A DNA stretch of 64,000 nucleotides, taken from Tritrichomonas musculus. Its lineage: Eukaryota; Parabasalia; Tritrichomonadida; Tritrichomonadidae. The notes under the pieces are model-generated. The model was not told the DNA's origin and did no database searches. It saw only the letters and a program-made list of their open reading frames with translations. Every line of letters begins with the position of its first letter. Position 1 is the stretch's first letter. The stretch covers positions 5,332,001 through 5,396,000 of the forward strand of contig JAPFFF010000012.1 in the NCBI GenBank assembly GCA_039105265.1. Reading direction: 5' to 3'. Made by a program: the position numbers and the translations under genes. This document shows positions 57,623 to 64,000 of this stretch, one piece after another.

Positions 57623-60600
57623 ATGCAACAAGGTGTTATTGAACTTCAGAATCTATTAAAAAATAATAATATCAATATCAGAAATAAAAATTTGAAGAAA
57701 ATCCTTTCGAAATTTGAGATAAAGTTTTATCAAAATCTCAATGAAATACCAAAAGAAATTTTTATGCATAAAGAAGATCCCAAAGTCATAATAATTGATG
57801 AATATGAAGAAGAATTTAAAAATAAATATTTTATCATTTGTTTTGATTACAAAGTAATTATTTTCCAAATCAAAAGCAAAGACGAACCAGAAACATCAAA
57901 TTTAAACGATATTTTCAGAAATATCAAAGATTGCAAACAATATTTTATTGGAAAATACAAAAACAATCTCGTGAATGAAATTTCAGAAGAAGATTTTATC
58001 TTTTCTCGTGAAATTCAAAAATTTTCAATAGAATGCACAATTGAATTTGAAAAAGAAAGTATTAACAACATTTGGAGCATGATTGTCGATTGTTTAAGTG
58101 GATTTTTAATCAAAAAAGGTTATCAAAATTCAAGAAACAAACAAAAAAATTATTTCAGAGAAGAATTCAAAGAACACCGTGAAAAATACGATCCATTGAA
58201 CAAGAGTTACATCGAATTGAGGCAAATTGATGGAGGATCAGGAGGGAAAGTTTGTTTAATTTATTATATCAGTACAGAAGAAATATACGCATTGAAAACT
58301 CCAAATGATGATTTATTAAGATTAAATGAACGAGAATGGAAAAATTATAAAAACATTCGGCATCCATTCATCGTTCATTACTTTGGCTATATCGAGCATT
58401 ATAAAAGAAAATATCTTCTTCTTGAATATGTAGAAGGACAGACACTTGATAAATATTTAAAAAAACGGACTAATTTGGATTATGTAGATAAATGTATCAT
58501 TATCCTTGAACTGTTAATTACAATTCATTATCTTCATTCTCTCAAATACATATATCAGGATTTAAAACTGAACAACATCATCATCAATGAAAATAAAGAT
58601 GCAATATTAATTGATTTTGATCATTTAATTCAAAATGATGAAGAACAAGTAACACAAAATTTCACTAATCCAGCTGTAGCGCCAGAAACACATAAAACAT
58701 ATCAATCCGACATCTATTCATTAGGATATGTAATACATTTCATATTATTTGGTGAATATCCTGTAATAGACAACGGCAAAATACGCATGAACCCAAATTA
58801 CATCTTTGTATCATGCCTAAGTGAAGATCCAAATAAAAGGCCAACACTCAATGATTTTATTTATATGTTTTCGATTTCTTTTGTGATAAATAATGAACCA
58901 AATTGTTCAAAAGTAACAAAATTTAATTCACTTTATGAAAAATATGTTTTAAAAAATAAATTATTTTGTTTAAATATAAACAAAGTAATGAATTATTTTT
59001 TACAGTCAGCAGATCAAAATGTTCCAAAGGCACAATTCAATCTTGGTGTCTTTTATCATATAGGTCAATATGTCACACTTGACATCAACAAAGCAATTCG
59101 TTATTATTCACTCGCTGCAAATCAAAATGATCCACAAGCACAATTCAATCTTGGTTTAATTTATTCTGAAGGCCAATATGTCACACGTGACATCAACAAA
59201 GCAATTCGTTATTTCTCACTCGCTGCAAATAAAAATCATCTAAAATCTCAATTCAATCTTGGCTTGATTTATTATGAAGGTTTATATGTCACTCGTGATA
59301 TCAACAAAGCAATCTATTATTATTCACTCGCTGCAAATAAAAATCATCTAAAATCTCAATTCAATCTCGGCTTGATTTATCATGAAGGTTTATATGTCAC
59401 ACGTGACATCAACAAAGCAATCTATTATTATTCACTCGCTGCAAATCAAAATGATCCAAAAGCACAATTCAATCTTGGTTTAATTTATTATGAAGGTTTA
59501 TATGTCACTCGTGATATCAACAAAGCAATTCATTATTTCTCACTCGCTGCCAATAATAATACTCCACAAGCACAATTCTATCTCGGTTTGATTTATCATG
59601 AAGGTAAATATGTCACTCGTGATATCAACAAAGCAATTCGTTATTATTCACTCGCTGCAAATCAAAATGATCCACAAGCACAATTCAATCTTGGTTTAAT
59701 TTATTCTGAAGGCCAATATGTCACACGTGACATCAACAAAGCAATTCGTTATTTCTCACTCGCTGCAAATAAAAATCATCTAAAATCTCAATTCAATCTT
59801 GGCTTGATTTATTATGAAGGTTTATATGTCACACGTGACATCAACAAAGCAATCTATTATTATTCACTCGCTGCAAATCAAAATGATCCAAAAGCACAAT
59901 TCAATCTTGGCTTGATTTATTATGAAGGCCAATATGTCACACGTAACATCAACAAAGCAATTCGTTATTTCTCACTCGCTGCAAATCAAAATGATCCAAA
60001 AGCACAATTCAATCTTGGTTTAATTTATTATGAAGGTTTATATGTCACTCGTGATATCAACAAAGCAATTCATTATTACTCACTCGCTGCCAATAATAAT
60101 ACTCCACAAGCACAATTCAATCTCGGTTTGATTTATTATGAAGGTTTATATGTCACACGTGACATCAACAAAGCAATTCATTATTACTCACTCGCTGCAA
60201 ATCAAAATGATCCAAAAGCTCAATTCAATCTCGGTTTGATTTATTCTGAAAGTAAATATGTCACACATGACATCAACAAAGCAATTCGTTATTATTCACT
60301 CGCAGCAAATCAAAATCATCCAAAAGCACAATTCAATCTTGGTTTAATTTATTCTGAAGGCCAATATGTCACACGTGACATCAACAAAGCAATTCATTAT
60401 TACTCACTCGCTGCAAATAAAAATCATCTAAAATCTCAATTCAATCTCGGTTTGATTTATTCTGAAAGTAAATATGTCACACGTGACATCAACAAAGCAA
60501 TTCGTTATTATTCACTCGCTGCAAATCAAAATGATCCAAAAGCACAATTCAATCTTGGTTTAATTTATTCTGAAGGCCAATATGTCACACGTGACATCAA

Positions 60601-61945
60601 CAAAGCAATTCGTTATTTCTCACTCGCTGCAAATAAAAATCATCTAAAATCTCAATTCAATCTCGGCTTGATTTATCATGAAGGTAAATATGTCACACGT
60701 GACATCAACAAAGCAATCTATTATTATTCACTCGCTGCAAATAAAAATCATCTAAAATCTCAATTCAATCTCGGCTTGATTTATCATGAAGGTAAATATG
60801 TCACACGTGACATCAACAAAGCAATCTATTATTATTCACTCGCTTCATATCAAAATGATTATCGAGCTCAAAACAACCTTGGCTCTATTTATTATGAAGG
60901 TCAATATGTCACACGTGATATTAACAAAGCAATCCATTATTTTTCACTCGCTGCAAATCAAAATCTTCCACAAGCACAATTCAATCTTGGTGCCATTTAT
61001 TTAATTGGTCAATACGTTAGACGTGATATCAACAAAGTTATTCATTATTTTACACTTGCTGCAAATCATAATCATTCTTATGCTCAATTCAATCTTGGCT
61101 TGCTTTATGATGATTGCAATTATGTCACAAGTGACATCAACAAAGCAATTCATTATTATTCACTCGCTGCAAACCAAAATCTTCCGAATGCTCAATTCAA
61201 TCTTGGACTCATTTATTATCAGAGTAAAAATATTAAAAAAGGAATATTTTACATAATGTTGGCATCGAAAAACAGACACAGACCTGCAAATTTCGCCCAC
61301 GGATTTTTACTTCATGAAGGGAAGAGTGTCAAGAAAAATATCGAAGGAGCCATTCATTATTATAAAGAAGCATCATCGTTCAACATTCCGTACGCGAAAA
61401 ACAATCTTGGAATCATATACAAGCACGGTTATGATAAACAAGAAGGTAAAGCAAGCAATGCTATTGTGTATTTTGAAGAAGCAATTCTTCAAAAAAAAGA
61501 TATTTTGTCAATGTACAACTTGGCACTCATTTACATATTTGATGACAATTATAAAGATATAGATAAAGCGATTAACTTATTGATTAGATCATCACAAGAT
61601 TTTAAGAATTCGTTTATTCTTCTATGTCTGGTATTAGCTAAGCAAGGTATATTTGATACCAAAAAAATTTTTGATTTATTTAAATTAAACAAAATTGAAG
61701 ATAATAATTTAGTATTGATAATTATTCAATGTTTAGATAAATTACAATCATATGGCAATTTAGTTATTTGCTCAAATTTTGAATCTTATCGGGAAAAAGA
61801 TTTCTTATATAATATTTTTTTGAAACCTGTTCTAACATCTGAACTTGATAAAATAAAAATAAACGATGATAAACTGAAATACCCATATAAAAAAGATATC
61901 TCAAACGAATTTTTTGAAGGATTTGGTCGTGATTTATTAGATTAA
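57623..61945 (+). CDS. Kinase-like protein with about 21 near-identical Sel1 repeats
   Basis: 1440 residues from the first ATG at 57623. Residues 1-190 have no recognised domain. The kinase-like domain (about 195-435) has IDGGSGGKV, the beta-3 lysine K225, YQDLKLNN (D313) in place of HRDLKPEN, and DFD (331-333) in place of DFG, then APE. The catalytic Asp and metal-binding Asp remain, so residual activity is possible. From about 455 to 1205 come about 21 Sel1 units of 36 residues (AIRYYSLAANQNDPKAQFNLGLIY and variants), then three or four diverged units and a helical end. Sel1 units stack into a superhelix that binds other proteins. This is the same kinase-Sel1 layout as the partial gene at 1-1431. 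It is probably a signalling scaffold or pseudokinase in the cytosol. Confidence 0.92.
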   Translation: MQQGVIELQNLLKNNNINIRNKNLKKILSKFEIKFYQNLNEIPKEIFMHKEDPKVIIIDEYEEEFKNKYFIICFDYKVIIFQIKSKDEPETSNLNDIFRNIKDCKQYFIGKYKNNLVNEISEEDFIFSREIQKFSIECTIEFEKESINNIWSMIVDCLSGFLIKKGYQNSRNKQKNYFREEFKEHREKYDPLNKSYIELRQIDGGSGGKVCLIYYISTEEIYALKTPNDDLLRLNEREWKNYKNIRHPFIVHYFGYIEHYKRKYLLLEYVEGQTLDKYLKKRTNLDYVDKCIIILELLITIHYLHSLKYIYQDLKLNNIIINENKDAILIDFDHLIQNDEEQVTQNFTNPAVAPETHKTYQSDIYSLGYVIHFILFGEYPVIDNGKIRMNPNYIFVSCLSEDPNKRPTLNDFIYMFSISFVINNEPNCSKVTKFNSLYEKYVLKNKLFCLNINKVMNYFLQSADQNVPKAQFNLGVFYHIGQYVTLDINKAIRYYSLAANQNDPQAQFNLGLIYSEGQYVTRDINKAIRYFSLAANKNHLKSQFNLGLIYYEGLYVTRDINKAIYYYSLAANKNHLKSQFNLGLIYHEGLYVTRDINKAIYYYSLAANQNDPKAQFNLGLIYYEGLYVTRDINKAIHYFSLAANNNTPQAQFYLGLIYHEGKYVTRDINKAIRYYSLAANQNDPQAQFNLGLIYSEGQYVTRDINKAIRYFSLAANKNHLKSQFNLGLIYYEGLYVTRDINKAIYYYSLAANQNDPKAQFNLGLIYYEGQYVTRNINKAIRYFSLAANQNDPKAQFNLGLIYYEGLYVTRDINKAIHYYSLAANNNTPQAQFNLGLIYYEGLYVTRDINKAIHYYSLAANQNDPKAQFNLGLIYSESKYVTHDINKAIRYYSLAANQNHPKAQFNLGLIYSEGQYVTRDINKAIHYYSLAANKNHLKSQFNLGLIYSESKYVTRDINKAIRYYSLAANQNDPKAQFNLGLIYSEGQYVTRDINKAIRYFSLAANKNHLKSQFNLGLIYHEGKYVTRDINKAIYYYSLAANKNHLKSQFNLGLIYHEGKYVTRDINKAIYYYSLASYQNDYRAQNNLGSIYYEGQYVTRDINKAIHYFSLAANQNLPQAQFNLGAIYLIGQYVRRDINKVIHYFTLAANHNHSYAQFNLGLLYDDCNYVTSDINKAIHYYSLAANQNLPNAQFNLGLIYYQSKNIKKGIFYIMLASKNRHRPANFAHGFLLHEGKSVKKNIEGAIHYYKEASSFNIPYAKNNLGIIYKHGYDKQEGKASNAIVYFEEAILQKKDILSMYNLALIYIFDDNYKDIDKAINLLIRSSQDFKNSFILLCLVLAKQGIFDTKKIFDLFKLNKIEDNNLVLIIIQCLDKLQSYGNLVICSNFESYREKDFLYNIFLKPVLTSELDKIKINDDKLKYPYKKDISNEFFEGFGRDLLD
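58985..61250 (+). repeat. 108-bp Sel1-coding tandem array, about 21 units
   Basis: Units of exactly 108 bp are arranged head to tail in frame, with very high DNA identity, including silent sites. Longer blocks are also repeated: 59101-59287 recurs at 59641-59827, five units later. Edge units (first and last three) are more diverged than the middle ones, the usual result of unequal exchange and gene conversion. Confidence 0.95.
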
Positions 61946-63043
61946 ATTATATTTTATTTTTTATATTATCAGAAAAATGCATTAATTTGAATAATGCTCC
62001 TTTGAAAATTAGATTTATATAATACCCTAATACAAAAAGCTTATGAGTGAAATGGGAAAATTCAATTCAATAAACGGTAGTTATTTTCTCAATCTTTTTT
62101 TGACCTCAACGGTTAAGGTCAATATTTTTCAGAATTGTAGGCATAAAAAGCATTTTAAATTAAAAATCTTGTTGTTTAATATAATATAATTTAAAATTTT
62201 GATTTTTTTCATTTAAAGTGCAATATCATATAAGTTTATCAGCTCTTTGTTACGATACTTCTAGAAGGATATAATCATCAAACCAATAAAAATACGAGTT
62301 TTTAGGTGACCCATTAATATTGACCAAATTTTAAGCTTCAAGAAAACTGCCTTTTTTCAATCCACTAACATTTTATAGAATCTTTAGGAATTTTTTGGTT
62401 TCGGAGCCCTTTTGACTGGTTTAGCTCTTGCTCCTGTTGCAGTACAAGTTGGTGATATAGCTTGTATTTTAGGAGCAAGCAAAGATGATGATTCAGATTG
62501 AAGAGAAATTAATTAATATAAAAAAATTTATAATTAAAACTATTATTTTGCAGTATACTTCATAAAATTAAACATTATGCAAAACTGAAAATGCTTTAAA
62601 CTTGTTAAATGTTACCTTTAATTTACAATTCTTTAAAACTGCTCAGTTCCTTGTAACAGCAATTATTTATATGCACATCTATTTCTAAAGCCAGATCAGA
62701 TTTGTTATTAAATGATGGACATTTAATGAATCAAAAAAAGTAAAATTAACAGATTCTAGATAATCTGAATATGAATTTCTTTCATCTGTATCTGACCTTC
62801 CTGTAATAAGGAAATTGCATATATTTATTAAAGAAAATAACATAAACATTAACTTGATTTATTTCGATTATTATGCCAGGAGCATATTTTTTAAATAGTT
62901 TATTTCAAGTTTAAAATATACATTTTCAAGAATACAAAAGAATCAATGAAAAAAAGAATCTTTTTAATAAGCTTATAGAAATGATCCCAAAATTCTAAAC
63001 AAATTTTTTCAATATTCAATTGTTTTGAATTTTTTAGAAACAA
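61946..63043. other. Intergenic region with a gene remnant
   Basis: 1.1 kb between convergent genes. It contains a short coding-like remnant at 62391-62501 and AT-rich DNA otherwise. TTGACC-type words recur near 62100 and 62325 without forming a clear repeat. Confidence 0.45.
62391..62501 (+). pseudogene. Orphan 3' coding fragment
   Basis: 36 codons read FFGFGALLTGLALAPVAVQV, then GDIACILGASKDDDSD and a TGA. The hydrophobic stretch, the acidic end and the codon use (GCT, GGA, GTT) look like a real protein end, but stops close the frame upstream. The family is not recognised. It may be the last exon-like remnant of a deleted gene. Confidence 0.35.
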
Positions 63044-64000
63044 TTAATTTGTGCTTATTTCCTGTATACTGTTGAGATCAGAAGCATCATCTTTATACAA
63101 CGAATAAGTTTCACCAATTTGTGGTTGAATAACCCAGAAAGATGCAACAGTCGCCAAAAAACCAAAAATGCATGAATAGCCTATTTTTTTACCAGCTGAA
63201 TTATTTGTCAACTTACCGACACCCATGCCGATAGCGAAATTTGATATCTGTTGACCAATCACTCCGAAACAATTCAACAAACCCAAATTATTTCCTAATT
63301 CTTCAGTTTGAATAACAATGGACACAATTGCGTAAGGAATGGCGTAATAAATAACAGTACCCAAACCCAACAAACTTGTCAAAAGGAGGTACACGAATTG
63401 ATTTTTCACGAACAAAAAAAGAAGAAGACTAAAAGCGATCAAAAAGTTACCAATTACCATTGCCCATTTCATTCCAATAACTTCGCAAACTTTGGTATTA
63501 ACGAAACCATAAATAAGTTGAATTACATTGTTCATTACATTACACATCATAGACCAAGAAACACCTTCTTGATATAGATTATTCAATTCTTCACCTGCCG
63601 CTTCTGAGTTGTTTCCTTTCATGATTTCCGAGCCCATGAAATCTGAAAAAGCAACTTGATACTGGTAAGTTGCCACAAAAGCGAGCAAGAAAGCCGGTGC
63701 TGTTGAAATAAAAGGCTTAGGCATTTTTCTAAATGCCAACCATATTTGCTTAAATGGATTGACCTTTGGTGGTTTCACCAATAACGGTTCTTCAACCGCC
63801 GAAATAACGGATATTGTCATTGCTAAAAATGCAATAGAAAGACAGACAATTAGAAGAAATTGTTCTTGCTTAAGACTAGTATATTTATAGACACCAAATC
63901 CTCCTAATAAATTGGCAAAGATGGACGAAACTCCGTTGTACACTTGACAGATATTCGACATTAATGATTGTTGAGTGGGGGGCGTTATATCAGAACAAAG
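63044..64000 (-). CDS. GPH/SLC45-type sugar transporter (partial)
   Basis: 318 residues are visible; the frame is still open at the window edge (LCSDITPPTQQSLMSNI), so the Met at 63961 is internal and the N-terminal half is missing. At least seven or eight membrane segments are present (QFLLIVCLSIAFLAMTISVI; FISTAPAFLLAFVATYQYQV; WAMVIGNFLIAFSLLLFLFV; FVYLLLTSLLGLGTVIYYAI; a last one at FGFLATVASFWVI). The loop SDFMGSEIMKGNN followed by YQEGVSWSMM matches the central region of SLC45/plant sucrose transporters of the GPH family, which move disaccharides with protons. Location would be the plasma or a vacuole-like membrane. Family confidence is good; the substrate is inference. Confidence 0.8.
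   Translation of the reverse strand, partial: LCSDITPPTQQSLMSNICQVYNGVSSIFANLLGGFGVYKYTSLKQEQFLLIVCLSIAFLAMTISVISAVEEPLLVKPPKVNPFKQIWLAFRKMPKPFISTAPAFLLAFVATYQYQVAFSDFMGSEIMKGNNSEAAGEELNNLYQEGVSWSMMCNVMNNVIQLIYGFVNTKVCEVIGMKWAMVIGNFLIAFSLLLFLFVKNQFVYLLLTSLLGLGTVIYYAIPYAIVSIVIQTEELGNNLGLLNCFGVIGQQISNFAIGMGVGKLTNNSAGKKIGYSCIFGFLATVASFWVIQPQIGETYSLYKDDASDLNSIQEISTN

Noticed and set aside
24650-62330. Similarity between AGGTCACCCCAAAATATTAACCA (24652) and AGGTGACCCATTAATATTGACCA (62304)
   Set aside because: The match is partial, and no paired end or target duplication is seen near either copy.
1-64000. CRISPR arrays, bacterial operons or ribosome binding sites
   Set aside because: No spaced identical repeats of CRISPR type are present, and gene structure and families are eukaryotic.

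Overview
The window looks like nuclear DNA of a parabasalid flagellate, most likely Tritrichomonas (T. foetus-like) or a close relative of Trichomonas. The reasons are: very AT-rich intergenic DNA with long homopolymers; long open reading frames that need no introns; and a gene set typical of these genomes (TKL-like kinases and pseudokinases joined to Sel1 repeats, ankyrin proteins with a helical N-terminal region, BspA-like leucine-rich repeats, BTB/F5-8C proteins, short Myb proteins, a Rho-like GTPase ending in CSIF). The species call is inference; no rRNA or other marker gene is present.

Layout. 0-12 kb: a pseudokinase-Sel1 gene cut by the window edge, an 772-residue ankyrin protein, a small ubiquitin-like protein ending in Gly-Gly, a frameshifted seven-membrane-span gene, a BTB-F5/8C gene split by one stop, a debris zone holding a decayed copy of the ubiquitin-like gene, a short M1 aminopeptidase, and a broken alpha/beta hydrolase. 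12-17 kb: one large gene with two kinase domains, both missing part of DFG, followed by a long heptad-repeat region. 17-31.6 kb: transposon-rich. It has a decayed Tc1/mariner-type element with a 120-bp tandem repeat, a 339-bp MITE, a Myb gene, a Cys-rich orphan and a 5'-decayed kinase. It ends in a pogo-like transposon interrupted by a second, unrelated transposon whose transposase carries two N-terminal RRM domains, with a related MITE abutting the right end.

31.6-48.9 kb: two ankyrin genes of one family, an ankyrin-BspA fusion, an 831-bp MITE, a divergent pair (fucosyltransferase-like and LCAT-like, 64 bp apart), two more F5/8C genes, a broken BspA gene and a broken gene with 30-bp repeats. 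48.9-64 kb: a UBR-type E3 ligase; an E3 that joins a RING-IBR region to the RING-Cys-relay module known from MYCBP2; a foldback element; a divergent Rho-like GTPase; a kinase with about 21 near-identical Sel1 repeats; and a GPH/SLC45-type sugar transporter cut by the window edge.

Genes stand alone and are monocistronic. Two themes recur. One is ubiquitin biology (ubiquitin-like protein, UBR E3, RING-IBR-RCR E3). The other is expansion of repeat proteins and pseudokinases beside frequent TA-target transposon insertions. The two most unusual objects are the RING-IBR-RCR ligase at 53.9-55.4 kb and the RRM-transposase element at 25.9-29.4 kb.
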